Position numbers and translations under genes: made by a program. Below, in pieces: positions 11,333-22,934 of a stretch of 64,000 nt of DNA (position 1 is its first letter; each line of letters starts with the position of its first letter). Under the pieces are notes generated by a model that searched no databases, had not been told where the DNA came from, and worked only from the letters and a program-made list of their open reading frames with translations. Source of the DNA: Craspedostauros australis (taxonomy: Eukaryota > Bacillariophyta > Bacillariophyceae > Mastogloiales > Achnanthaceae); contig JAMXDE010000028.1 in the NCBI GenBank assembly GCA_026770025.1, positions 248,001-312,000 on the forward strand. The letters are read 5' to 3'.

Positions 11333-13989
11333 GATGCCGGATGATTTGAGAGAGCGGTGCGGAGATGCTCAATGTGATTTTTGTGAGCCAAAGGTATGAG
11401 AAGGAAGGTGGATGGTGGATGGAGGACAGATGGATGGGGGCGTTGTTGTTGGTTGCTGAATGCGGACACTTCGGGAGTGGGAACGGAAGATCTCAATTTT
11501 TCATGGAATAATTCGTACGCGTGCTTTGGTGACAAGTGAACATACTCTGTCCGTGGAGGCGCTTGATCCTGTGCGACTGGTACAGGGACATCACGGTGCT
11601 GATGATTGTCGTACACGTGCGACAAAAAGTGTTGGGAGTTTGGCACGATGGAGGCTCATTGGCCATCTCTGTGGAGAAGAACGCTGGTGGCAGCACATGC
11701 ACGAACCGTGAGCACTCAAAGTGCATGGCGAGTTAGTGAAGGCACAATCTCCCGGGGCGGGCCTATCCTTTCTGCTTCAAGGTAGCCTCAATTCGCACTA
11801 TGCCAAGAGAGAGAGAGAGACAGCAAGGTCCAAGGATTCATCGTTCCACTTGTATCTATTCAAAGCCACGCCGTGTCCTGGTACCTGCAGAGAGGCGTTG
11901 CCGTTGCAAAATAGGATGCATGCCGGTGGCCAAAAAGGCGCCACCATCGAGGGACAACCAACGAATCCTTCACCAACAAGAAGAGCAACAACAGCCGCTC
12001 TGTCAGAAAGTGCGAAGTGTAGAGGTTGTGTCGCGAAGGGCAATTTGTAGTGCGAGACCGCATTTATGAGCCGTGCGGGATTGTGGTTGAAGTTGATTGC
12101 TGTCGCTTGGCGAACACGGACGAGTCCGATCACGGTCGGCGTTGTCGGACAGGATCGAGATTATCATTTGACCGTTTGAGTGTACGGTCCATGTGCGACC
12201 GTTTGGACGTACCTGAGTGTCTGGCCGTTTGCATTCCACGTCCGCATACACAACAGAGGATGACAATGCTATTCCAGATTGCACGACTTCACCATTCACT
12301 CATTCTCATCTTCTCCATTTCACGCTCCTCTACTCTCCTCTCCTCTACTTTTCTGTGTTTTGCTTGCATGTGATGTCGGTGGGAGCGGCAGTACGATGGA
12401 TGGTGTGAGGTTGATGTTGCTGACGTTTGCTGCGTTTCGAGTTGTTGGGAGAGGCAGAGACGGCCGCCAGCATGGATACTTGCATCATGCGGATTGCATA
12501 CTCTTTCGTTTCCTCTACCACTTGCACTGCCGTTGGTCCATCTATCCGTATGTACGTGTTCCCTGGATTCGCCGCTCTTCCTCACTCGCAACGCAGATGA
12601 TGAAGACAATGAGGACTCCTTGTTCAATGCCTCGTTTGGTTGGAAACTAGTTTCGTGCTATTTTCATTTCCACCTTGTGTGATGCCGATGATGTGCACAC
12701 TGATGCTGGTCGAGAGCGAGGGACAACGAGGAGATATCTGCGACCGATAAGATCCTGGATTTGGAGCAGCGGCGTTATTTGTTGATGAAGGATGTGGCAT
12801 GGCGTGCCGTGATGGGGCGAGATGCGTTCTGAGAACTTGATGATGATGGTGTTGTTGCTGTGAAAGGCACACCATTAATAGGGGATTCGGTGGTCCTCAT
12901 GACCCAGCAGCGTACAATATAATAGCATCTGCTCTAGTGTCGCTCTGCTGCTTCATGGTTCGACAGGGGGACGACACTCACGCGAAGCGATAGCAGAATT
13001 GATCCGCCATGCATTGGCTGGTCCATGCTATCTGTTCGTTCATTCGTCCATCCCTTTGTAAGAATTTGGATTGCCGATCCAGTCGAAGCGGTTGTGCGGC
13101 ACCAAGACAACTGTGTGCATTGTGCATTGAGCTGATTGTTGGTTGCTGCCAGCAGTGTCGTGATCATCTCCTGATCCCTCGTTCGTCGGATGCAGTCATT
13201 GAGTCGCTTGCGCTCCGGATCATCCTTGTGACGGTGTGGGTACAACTATGATGTATCACGAGAGGGGCAGACTCCTTCTCATTGTCCTTCTGTGCAGCTC
13301 ATGTGCTCTGATTGCATCGGTATTCCAGTGAGATACTAATTATACGATCAATGGCTGCACAAACCAGACGCGATGTTGCAGATACGTGAGAGGGGAGGGG
13401 AGAGCTCGGATGATGTTGCGATTGTGGTTCGGTTGGTGTCGGGGTGAGCGAACAAGGAAAGATGTCGTTCATGTTTCCTCTTGAGACAAACAAGAATCGC
13501 GAGGCGAAGATCCAAACTTTGCAGGGTATATGTATTTGCATTGTGGTCGAAGCGTCAGCCTTGCACCTCTCTAAAATACCCTCATCTCTTGCATTTTCCT
13601 AGAGATAACTGTGGTGAGGTGCATCAATGGGCCACACGTCATTCTTTGAGACCCTTTGAGGGAACACACACATCTTTTTGCACCATCCGCCCTTTTTCCT
13701 CCATTTTCTTTTTTTCGTGCATCGACTTCCGCACCACCCACATCCCATTGTCTTCTATTGTACTCGTACATATTATGATAACCATGGATGCTACACTATG
13801 AGCTATTCGTGCTGTGACGTACTTATATTTTTACTTACACAGAGTGCGGGCATCCTCCGACCTGATGGAGTCTCACTCGTTGTCGAAGTACGGATGAAGC
13901 AAGCGCGGCCGCATCAGGGGCTGTCCCTCACCCAAATGTATCTATTTCATTCATTCCGACTCTATTGCTCCTACCACGCTCTCTAGTCC
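11333..13989. other. Long intergenic region without a convincing gene
   Basis: About 2.7 kb with only short, non-protein-like frames. It contains an (AG)n run at about 11806-11822, an AT-rich tract near 13750-13840 and one TACTCGTA at 13761. A lineage-specific short gene or ncRNA cannot be excluded. Confidence 0.45.
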
Positions 13990-15628
13990 TCATCTCAAGC
14001 GCATTACGTCCATGCCTTGATGCAGATTTGTGTCCCTGTCCTCGTATCTCTTTTCCGTGGCAGGCCGATCAAGGAAGCACGCCGCGTTGGAGTCGGACAG
14101 TCCCAAGACCGCTGATGGTACCAGAGGGGTATCGTGCGAGGATCTCACAGATGCGCGGCGGGTCTTTTCCTGTTCAATGCCGCTGCCGTTTCTCTTGTGC
14201 TTTGGCCTCCGTCGGCGTATCAGAGCGGTGGCTTCGCTTATTCCTTTTCGCGGCGGGTGATGATCCAGCCTCGGCTCAAAGAATGCAGGCATCTTCGCAT
14301 CACTGTGGAAATGCTTCTGCGCATACTTCAACGCCGTATCGCCAGCCTTGTTCTGCACGTGCGGATCGATCTCCTCCAACCTCATGAGGTACTGGGCCAG
14401 CTCCAAGCAGTTGTCTTTCACCGTGCAGTGAAGCACCGTGTTCCCTTCATTGTTCACCCCATGCACACCAATCTTCACATTGCTTGAATTAACAAACAGT
14501 TTCATCGTCTCTACCTTGTCATCGTCACGGCCGTCATCATCATGGCTGTTATCGTCGTCATCGACAAAATTTCTGCCGACGATGCCGTTGGTGTTGCTGT
14601 TGCTTTGGGCTTGGCAAGTGCAGTGCAGAACGGTGTCACCATTGCTGTTCTGCAGCGTTGCACCCACCGAGTCACGCCCGACCAAACGTTGAAGGATGGA
14701 CATACCACCAGCTTGGCATGCAAGATGGAGAAGTGTGTCATCATCATGATTCTGAATGCTTGCGATTGGTTTGGCCTAAGCCATCAATCGTTCGATGATA
14801 AGCGTATCTCCCAATGAGTTCTTTGGACAACAGAAGTCGTTGAGGTTGGTCTTGGGGACGACTTGATGTTGGATGAAATTGAAGGGGCAGGTGTGTCTGG
14901 TGGTATCATTGGTCCGGCATCATCTGATTCTGGCAGGTATCGAAGGATGTCTGTTCCCGCCCTGCAATATGCCAAATGCAAAGGTGCGTCACCTTCATCA
15001 TTCTACTTGTTGATGTTGACATCGACACCGAATTGCCCTGATCGTACCAAGTGCTGCAACGTTGGCCTGTCCTTGTTCGCAAGCACGATGGAGCAAACTG
15101 TTCTTATCGTTGTCTTCCATGATGAAGTGGAGTCGATCAGATCCCCATCAAGTGATCGACAACACCTCTGTTTCCGTACCTGGGAGCAAGATGAAGCAAC
15201 GCCTGCTCTTTGTTGTTTCGGGTGTTGGCATTCACATCGCTTCGATCCGACTGCTTGAAGTACTTGATGATGTCTTGGTGTCCAGCCTTGCATGCAGTAT
15301 GCATTGGCGTTTTGCTGTCGTTGTCTCGAATGTTGACATGCACGTGCACACGATCCAACGCCATCAGGCAATCCACAGCGTCTGCGTGTCCACGATGATA
15401 TGCGAGATGGAGTGCTGTCATTCCTTGGTTATCCCGGTGGTTGACGTCGACCTTGTTTCGACCAGACTTCAACAAACACCTCACCATAGCTTTGCCTCCC
15501 GTAAGACAAGCGAAATGGTTTAGGGCATCATCATGTTTGCCTTCGACACGACAAAGCATACCCTCCTCCCATGATTGGACCAAGGCTGGAGCCCGCATCG
15601 CGTTGTTGTGAGCACATGGTTGGAACAA
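13990..15628 (-). pseudogene. Broken ankyrin-repeat gene
   Basis: Ankyrin repeats are readable on the minus strand across three frames. Segment 15628-15137 has at least three units (GMTALHLAYHRGHADAVDCL, SKTPMHTACKAGHQDIIKYF, QALLHLAPRYGNRGVVDHLM) and then stops. The continuing repeat lies in the next frame (EDNDKNSLLHRACEQGQAN), then in another (LQHLVRSGQFGVDVNI). That third frame crosses a TAG at 15005-15003 and resumes as EGDAPLHLAYCRAGTDILRYL. A further frame change and a second in-frame TAG near 14780 precede TLLHLACQAGGMSILQRLVG and GNTVLHCTVKDNCLELAQYL. The last segment ends at 13990 with a basic, repeat-free tail. Breaks fall within a few bases of each other, so introns cannot explain them. 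Decay or assembly indels are the likely causes. Confidence 0.7.
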
Positions 15629-16929
15629 TCCAGCAAGCCATTTTCTGGTGCTACCATCACTGCTTCTATTCCAGTTTCATTTGTAGTCTTATTCCGGCGC
15701 AGACAACGCTCCAACGGATGGTTCAGAATTGAATGGGAGACGAAGGAAGAGAGAGAGAGACAGGGATGCGAGAGAAAGTGCAAGTACTGTGTTGCATAAA
15801 AGTCGACGTCGTAGAAGCAGATCACAGTGTCATGTGCGCTGAAATGTACAAGTACACGCTGGTGTGCAATCGGATACGACGAAGGCAAGCAAGAAAGCAA
15901 ACGAACTGAGCACAAACTGGGAGGTCGAACTGAATCGAGCAACATTGCGCTCCGCGCATCCATTGAGCATGCGAGGGAGAATACTATCATCTCCCACACC
16001 AATTGACTCGCCGAAGTGATTCGTCGTCTGGCCACTCAGTGTTCATTCTGAGGATGGCGTCGAGCCTTGGGCGGATAGGCGCTTGTGGACTAAGCCACGC
16101 ATGTTGCAACGACGACAATCCGCACTCTCAACGATCTACTCTGCGTGTGAGAGGAAAGACGATTCGCTCTCCGTTGTTGGGGCTTGAGTATCTGCGGTTG
16201 GGTGACGGAAAGGAGTCGATAAGGTGTGGAGTTGAGTGCTCTCCACGGGTACTCGTTTGGATCTATGAATGGGGTGCGACTTCGTTGGGATTGTATTGTC
16301 TGGTTTTCGTGTTGTGCGTGCACTGTTGTGTTCTGCGGAAGGCCGGTTTGTTGTCGCGGATCTTCGTGCCAGCCGTTTGCGCGCCCAAACGTCGATTTGT
16401 TTGTTGTTCGTTCAGGATGAACAATGACGCATCTGACGTCATATAAGAATGGGAATACTAGTGTATGAATTATCTGTGATATCGTAAACACAAGGTAATA
16501 TTTAAAGTCCGCTGCTTTCAAATGACAATAACGGACACATCAACCGCGATTGAACACAATCGGGAAAGAGGACCGTTGGAACCCGAACTTTTCAGAGTGA
16601 GTATTTGCAGAGTATACTTGTATTACCGCGTCATCCAATCGGTGGGGTGCGATTAAGGGAAGGCGACGCCGCCATGTCTCGTCCGTTGAGAAAAAGAGAC
16701 GAATCGGCCACAGATGATGCGTGGACTCCATCCGAGCACGAGTTTGTATGAAACAGAGACAGAGAGACAGAGAGAGCACAGAACAAAGAAGCGCGCCATC
16801 GAAACCATCCTCACATGTGATTGTCAGAAGAGGAGATATCGATTCCTGTGCATCCCGTATCCCACACACGCGTTCTGAACCGCCAATCATCCAACACTCG
16901 TCCTCGCGAACAGTCACCATCACACCAGC
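15629..16929. other. Intergenic region
   Basis: Between the broken ankyrin gene and the intact ankyrin-BTB gene, which diverge. Short purine runs (GAGAGAGAGACAG near 15750 and 16760) and a TA-rich patch near 16440-16510. No convincing gene. Confidence 0.4.
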
Positions 16930-18585
16930 ATGGCGACAGTGACGAGGAGCCAACTCCTCGATGCCGCCAAATCAGGAGATTTGAACACTTTGATCACATG
17001 GAAGGAGCAGAATGAAGGTGACATCAACAACATCACTGATGATACTCGCGGCAACACTCTCCTTCATGTGGCATGCAAGCACGGCAAATTGAAGTGTGTG
17101 GAATACTTGGTTGGATCAGCCAACGCCAACATCAACATCCAAAACAACGTTGGCGACACTCCTATCCATGTAGCATGTGCAAAGGGCCATTTGGAATGTG
17201 CGGAATACCTGCTTGGGGCAGGCAAAACTGACATTGTCGCCAAGAACAACAACAACCAAACGCCGTTTGATGTTGCCGAAGCAAAAGGGCGCAAAAAAAT
17301 GGTGAAATCGCTCATCAATACTTGTTTCCGCTTGTACTACCAAGTGCTGCAACGTCAGCAAGATCAGCTGCAACAGAAGGAGGAGGAGAGTGGAAAACTG
17401 CGGCTACAGTTGGAACAGAAGGAGAAGGAAAATCACGAGAAGGAGCAGAAGAATGGACAACTGCGGCTACAGTTGGAACAGAAGGAGCAGGAGAATGGAC
17501 AACTGCGACTACAGTTGGAACAGAAGGAGGAGGAGAATCATGAGAAGGAGCAGGAGAGTGGACAACTGCGACTACAGTTGGAACAGAAGGAGGAGAAGAA
17601 TCGACAGCTGCAACGAAAGTTGGAAGACGAAGAGCAGAAGAGTAAAGAACTGCAATGCCAGTTGAAACAAAAGGAGGAGAATGAACAGCTGAAACAATGC
17701 CCCAAAGCGCACTCCGAAGAGCACAAACGCAATACCTGCAAGAGGATCAACATCAGCACCGAGAAAGACCGGCGCCAGTCTTTTCAAACCGAGAAAAAGG
17801 CAAACACCATCTTCCTGTGCGGACAAGGGGACGAACAACGATCAATCAAGGCGAACGCCGAAGTTCTTGTGGTCACCGTCCCATCCATTGAGACACTGAT
17901 CGACAAAGGAATCCAATTTCAGCCTGCTGACGATGACACGGATGACTCCACTGCACACATCCACAGAACCATCCCTCTTCCCAACCTTCAACCCAAACAT
18001 GTCGAGCGTGTCCTCCAATGCATCTACACCGGTGAGATGTCCTTCGATGACAACGCTCATGACAGCGTTGATCATGATGGCTCTGACCAACCACCATCCA
18101 CCTTCCATGGACAGCACGATCTGCAACAGCTCCTCATTGTGGCCAACGAGTTCGGCTTTTTGCAACTCAAGCTTTTTCTTGAAGCAGAGTTGGCCCGCAA
18201 GCACCTCACAAAGGAGGGCATGATAGATGCGTTGCTATTTGCCCATCAACACAACTGCGTGGTGTTGGAGGATGCAGCAATGAGAATGGCAGCTGAAAAT
18301 GAGAACAAATTGTTCAGTCATCCAGATTTCAGCAAGCTGAGTCCACACCATCAACTGATGGGAGGCATCCATGTCCTCTGCCGTGGTAGAATGAAGAGCG
18401 ATGGCATTGATGATGAGTACAGCCACATGTCCATGATGGAGTTGTACAAGGTTATAGATGAAGACGAGGGTACTTCGCAAGTAGATTTGGACATGGATCG
18501 AGCAACACTGGTGGACTTCGTGCGGTCCATCAAATCGCCGCTGCAGGAGACTGACGCTGAGGCGCGGACAGAGCACGACGACTAA
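16930..18585 (+). CDS. Ankyrin / coiled-coil / BTB-BACK protein, intact copy
   Basis: A 551-aa single-exon protein. Residues about 1-135 hold three ankyrin units, two of them clear (GNTLLHVACKHGKLKCVEYLV and GDTPIHVACAKGHLECAEYLL). Residues about 140-260 form a long Gln/Glu/Lys coiled coil built from near-identical LRLQLEQKE units. Then a BTB/POZ-like domain (RRQSFQTEKKANTIFLC...KANAEVLVVTVPSIETL...VERVLQCIYTGEMSF) is followed by a BACK-like helical region (LLIVANEFGFLQLKLFLEAELARKHL...DALLFAHQHNCVVLEDAAMRM). BTB proteins usually dimerise and often recruit cullin-3 ligases; this role is inferred. The paralogue at 59196-60863 shares the whole layout. Confidence 0.82.
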   Translation: MATVTRSQLLDAAKSGDLNTLITWKEQNEGDINNITDDTRGNTLLHVACKHGKLKCVEYLVGSANANINIQNNVGDTPIHVACAKGHLECAEYLLGAGKTDIVAKNNNNQTPFDVAEAKGRKKMVKSLINTCFRLYYQVLQRQQDQLQQKEEESGKLRLQLEQKEKENHEKEQKNGQLRLQLEQKEQENGQLRLQLEQKEEENHEKEQESGQLRLQLEQKEEKNRQLQRKLEDEEQKSKELQCQLKQKEENEQLKQCPKAHSEEHKRNTCKRINISTEKDRRQSFQTEKKANTIFLCGQGDEQRSIKANAEVLVVTVPSIETLIDKGIQFQPADDDTDDSTAHIHRTIPLPNLQPKHVERVLQCIYTGEMSFDDNAHDSVDHDGSDQPPSTFHGQHDLQQLLIVANEFGFLQLKLFLEAELARKHLTKEGMIDALLFAHQHNCVVLEDAAMRMAAENENKLFSHPDFSKLSPHHQLMGGIHVLCRGRMKSDGIDDEYSHMSMMELYKVIDEDEGTSQVDLDMDRATLVDFVRSIKSPLQETDAEARTEHDD

Positions 18586-18934
18586 AGCACCAGAAAACGA
18601 GTTTGCATGTGCGTGGAAGAATCGCACTCTCCCCTTGGGAGGAATACTAACCTCGTACCCGCCTACGCTTTCACAACCAGGGCTATTCATCGTTTCACTG
18701 TTGTGACGTGCAACGGGAGGAGCGTGGAGCTCACACAAACACCACCACTACTTGTAAATATGTGCTCGTTTTTCGCACCGCCGCAAATAACTGGAGTGCT
18801 GCTCTCCAAGTTCCAACGTTAATGAAGTGACCAGCGACATCGGTGGGCTCCGACACACACACACCAGAATCGTGGTCCTCGTTGCCGGATTCGTCGTTAG
18901 CACCGTTGCTGTCGCCACCGTTATCATCGGTTCA
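18586..18934. other. Intergenic, convergent gene ends
   Basis: Short 3' flanks of the ankyrin-BTB gene and the DUF1823 gene; nothing else seen. Confidence 0.4.
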
Positions 18935-20243
18935 TTAGAAGACTTCCCGCACCGGTGGCTTCCACTCGTCGTTGGTGTCTTCGCCCGTGGCCTTCAGCTT
19001 CGCAATGCGCTCCTGCTCCTCCTTTTCCAACTTCAATCGTCGCCGTTCCTTCAGTTCTTCCACTGTGAAACCAAATAGTTCCTCACGATAGTAAAGCAAC
19101 CAGTTGGCGCATTGTGCACGTCGTGTTTTGTTTGGTGTCAGTTCGGCGTACTGTGGTGTGCCAACATACGCATCGGTCCGGAGCAAATGCAGGGGATACG
19201 GGCATGATAAAGTTCAACACCGTAGACATACAAATGAATGAATGAATGAATGAATGAGCGGATCAATGAATACGTAGCGACATGGCGAGACCGGTGGCGC
19301 AGCGAACGCATTTGTAGAAATTGGTGGTGAGACGGGATAAAAAGCAGCGAGTTTCCGCATGTGTGGCAACTTGCCCCGCACTACCCAAACAACAGGTATG
19401 CAATAGCATTGAGAATTGCAGCTCACGCGGCTTCGATCAAGCACCTGCTGCCCTTGCGATGACCGGAGCAGAATGGAGTTGGAGAACTGTCTGCCGTTTC
19501 GCTTTTGCCGCAACTCTCCTCACCTTGTATCCGGAAAAGCCCAGTGGCTTCAGATGAGTCTTCAGCGACTGTTTGTTATCCGCTGGGATGCTGCGAACGA
19601 GAGATTGGTTCGACCTCAAGGATGGTTGATCAATCTCCTTGGAGTAAACGCGCCGCATTCCAATCAGATCGGGTGGCTGCGGGTACTTGTCCTTCCACTT
19701 TGGGAAGCACGCGTCGCTCGTCCATTCTTCCTTTTCGGCATTGAAGCGGTATCCCAAACATTTCCATACCAAGGTGTTGACTTCCAAGTCGCTGCACTCT
19801 ATCTTGAGAATGCGCAGCAAATTCTCGTTGGAAAGCTCCTCGCTGCGCGGCTCTCCCGTGCGTTCCAAGACGAAGTCGCCATCGCCGACGACACCGCGAC
19901 ACATGTACATGGGATCGATGGCCGGCAGAAAGGGATCCAGGATATCTGGCTTGATGTCCTCCTTCTCTGCGGCTGCTGTCTCCTGTTCGGTGCCTTGTCT
20001 CGTGGCGGCTTCATCATCATTTGCAGCACGTAGAGCTGTTGGCCTGGTTCGAAGCGTCCACTTGTCCAGCGCGCGCACGGAGGGCATGTCAGATGCAGCT
20101 GCTGAAAATTGCTGCAAATGCAACGTTGGCGCACTCAAGTCGAACGCATCGGCGACGGTAACGGCGCAAATTACAACTCCAGTGGCCTGGAGCGCGGCTG
20201 CAGTGATTGCTACAGCCACTGATGGGAGATATGATTGTCTCAT
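18935..20243 (-). CDS. DUF1823 family protein with plastid presequence, two exons
   Basis: Exon 1 is 20243-19524 and exon 2 is 19150-18935 (311 aa). The 373-bp intron (GTGAGG...ACAG, phase 0) joins LGFSGYK to YAELTPNKTRRA and completes the DUF1823 pattern (N-LVWKCLGYRFN...W...YP-PPDLI...SIPADNKQSLK...GF-GYK..LTP-KTRRA..ANWLLYY). DUF1823 is known from cyanobacteria and algae/plants; its function is unknown. The N-terminus is a signal peptide (VAVAITAAALQATGVVICAVTV) ending ADAF|DLSAP, close to the ASAFAP motif of diatom plastid presequences, then a Ser/Arg-rich transit-like stretch. The start is the first ATG; the frame upstream reaches only a TTG. The C-terminus has a charged helix not needed by the domain. 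An (AATG)n run lies in the intron. Confidence 0.85.
19232..19257. repeat. (AATG)n microsatellite in the DUF1823 intron
   Basis: About six tandem AATG units inside the intron 19523-19151. Confidence 0.85.
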
Positions 20244-20909
20244 GATGATCGGTATGGGAAGATAGCCAATTGTGCCCGTAGCTCGTACGAGAATGATACT
20301 CTGGGTTCGATCTCGCAAGGTGCTTCGGATGTTGCTTGTGTGAGATGGATCTTGTTCGTTCTCGTTGCACAGATGGCGAGGAGGGACGTGGTCGATGGCG
20401 TTGATGCTGTCAACGGTGTTGATGGATTCTTTGGTACACGGGAAACTGCTTCGATCGCGCTTTTGGTTGGTGTTGGCAACCTCGATTTGCGTCAGAGGGG
20501 AGTGATGCGATGGATGACGTCACGAAATAGCAATCAAGATACGAAGGCCATACTACATTGGCGAAGCTAGATGTGAAGAGACAAACTTAATCTAGCAGCA
20601 AATTGCCAATGCCCAAGGATGATCGAGCACGGATACTGAAAAGAGACAGACACACGTATTATACGCACTAGCTCGTATGAGTACTAATACTTACTTCATG
20701 GTCGAGGACTGCCGACCCATCGCCACTTGATCACAGAGTAGGCTCTCTGCGAATAATTTGCTGAATTGCGAAACACGTCGGATTGTGTCGGCAGCGCGAC
20801 ACCAAATTGGAGAATGCTCCTATTTGAGCGACTGTCATGTTACCAAGCCACCTGTGCGAGAATGCATGTGCTACCACAACGAAGTCGTTCGCCACTTCAG
20901 CTTTGTTCA
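20244..20909. other. Intergenic region
   Basis: Holds the promoter side of the DUF1823 gene and the 3' flank of the glycosyltransferase. A palindrome-like GCTCGTACGAG at 20281 and a TA-rich segment at 20650-20700. No gene seen. Confidence 0.4.
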
Positions 20910-22934
20910 TCACGGCGATTTTGAAAGCCACGACCAAGTTTGGTTGAAGTTGGATGCTTGTGGTGATGGGCAGTTCCTCATTCGAAAATTGATCCCCGCT
21001 CGGTTTGCCATTGCAATGATGGAACACAATGCGTACACGTGTCTATGAGCAATGGCCGACTGTTTCGGGTCAGAGAAGTCGTAGTAACTGACGGATGTCG
21101 ACGATCTCCTGGAGTAGTTGAACCGATCCATCACATCTGATTCCGGGACTTCGAACAATGGTGTATCGCACTGCGTGATGGAGCCTCCTGCGAAGTTATA
21201 TTTTGAGAATGTGTGGTTTCCGAATGCGTATGTTTGGCAATAATGTAGGAGATATGGCCGGTGTCTTGCCTGACTCCTCATCGATACTTCATTGCCAAGG
21301 ATAGCGCACATGGTCCTGCTATCTCTTAGTTGATCGTCGCCGTCGAACATATCCCAGCCTTCGTTGGGTGCGACGGCGTTTGATATCATCAGCGACTTCG
21401 CCGTTTGATGCGCTAACCCCAGATGCGCTGCTGCCATGCTGTAGGCGTACATCTCGGCCATGAAATGCTTCACGATATCGTACATCGGTACAACGAATGC
21501 TGACCAGTGCATGGATAGCTCGTACATGTCCTGGGAATGTCAGCATTGGGACGTGCAATTCAGCAGCATGCGAAGAATGACAAAAGTATCGTTCCGCAAA
21601 GGAGGTGAGTGGCGAGCGATGGGATGATGTTGCGCTTGCATCTATTGAGTTAATCGTTCACAGGGACGACGAGAATGTAAGAAGGTTTCGACTTGACTTA
21701 CCTTGGCAGTGAGGATGTATGGCGGACCACACGTGTAGAATCGGATTGCGGCTTTGTAATCCGTGATGTTGTGCACGGGCGAGTCGTTGCCAAGGAGCGT
21801 ATGAAGATGGTTTCGAAACGGCTTCAACCATGCCGCACCATAGGCATAGCTCTGCGCGATCGGTGCGCCATGTTCAACCTTCTTCTTGATCTTTCGTGGT
21901 CGATTGGCGAAGTACTTGAGCCAGAAGTCGTTCGGTTCCGACGTGAAATCATTGACCAGCGGTCGCAGAAGCACCATGTCAGGGTCGAGAAGGAAGACGA
22001 TATCATCATCGTGTGGATTGGTTTGGTTCATGAGATCCTGAGCGTACCCAAGGCTCGTCTCCATCCAATGCTTGACACCGAATGGTTTGTTCCAATACTT
22101 GGTTTTCGGGTCCTTTACACGTCCGTATTGTTTGGTGAACACGACGCGGAAGCGCGACGACATTGGTGCGATATACTTTTCGTGATACTCCAACAGGGCT
22201 CGCTTTTCTTGCGGGGAACACCCCGATGCGATCCTCACAATGTTTCCTGGCTGTCCAATGGACATCGCCTGAAAGTGCAGCAGATAGGACTGCCAATCTT
22301 GGAATGGGCTGCAGCTGGTGGAAAAGACGAGGTGATGCCGCTGGCCACCGTGAAATTCTGCGATGCTATCCCACTTCTCCTGAATCTGCCCGCTGCGCTC
22401 CTTCCATTGTGCTACCGTCGCATCTCTTGCATTGACGGACGCGCCGATTGTGCCCACTTTGTGCTCCGACACATCTGCAGTAGGATGTATTGTGCCATCC
22501 TGGTTGGGAACGTCATCCAGCATCGAATTTGTATTGGAGTCTGCATGAGAGTCTCCACCACGATTGAGGCTGTCGCTGTCACTATCACTGTTCGTGCCAC
22601 CGTCATCATCCTCGACATCGACGTCGATATCACCACCGCTGGCATCATTGGCAGGATAGGCCTGCGGATCAGCGTTCATCCCAGTAACGTCCGACAGTCC
22701 AGCCGCTGCAATCTTCGAGATCTCATTCATACTGGCTTCGATCTGAAGTGTCTGAACCGACTTGGTGATGGCAACGAAACCGAACATGGCCAGCGTTGCC
22801 ATGCAGATATGCACCCATCGAATGCCGCGGCATGATTGCGACGAGAACGAGTTGCCATCTCTCACCGTCGCGTTTCTCCTTTGCAACGTCAGCGATCGAA
22901 TTCCTCTTGCCTTGGGCATCCGGAACATGATCAC
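20910..22934 (-). CDS. Golgi-type glycosyltransferase, SGT/HPAT-like, two exons
   Basis: Exon 1 is 22934-21702 and exon 2 is 21530-20910, giving 617 aa. The 171-bp intron (GTAAGT...CCAG, phase 0) joins PPYILTAK to DMYELSMHW, exactly where the intronless paralogue at 36771 has GPPYMATVRDM. A type II anchor (WVHICMATLAMFGFVAI, about residues 40-56) precedes an acidic Ser/Asp-rich stem. The catalytic part starts LVFSTSCSPFQDWQSYLLHF and has QPGNIVRIASGCS, WNKPFGVKHWM, the DxD-type metal site FLLDPDMVLLRPL and VEHGAPIAQ. This layout matches the plant/algal peptidyl-serine galactosyltransferase and hydroxyproline arabinosyltransferase group, which modify secreted proteins. The sugar and the acceptor cannot be told from sequence. 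Confidence 0.82.

Noticed and set aside
18827-19078. An 83-aa hydrophobic plus-strand frame resembling a membrane peptide
   Set aside because: It is largely antisense to exon 2 of the DUF1823 gene.
21693-22835. A 380-aa plus-strand frame opposite the glycosyltransferase
   Set aside because: Antisense of a clearly conserved exon; the composition is not protein-like.
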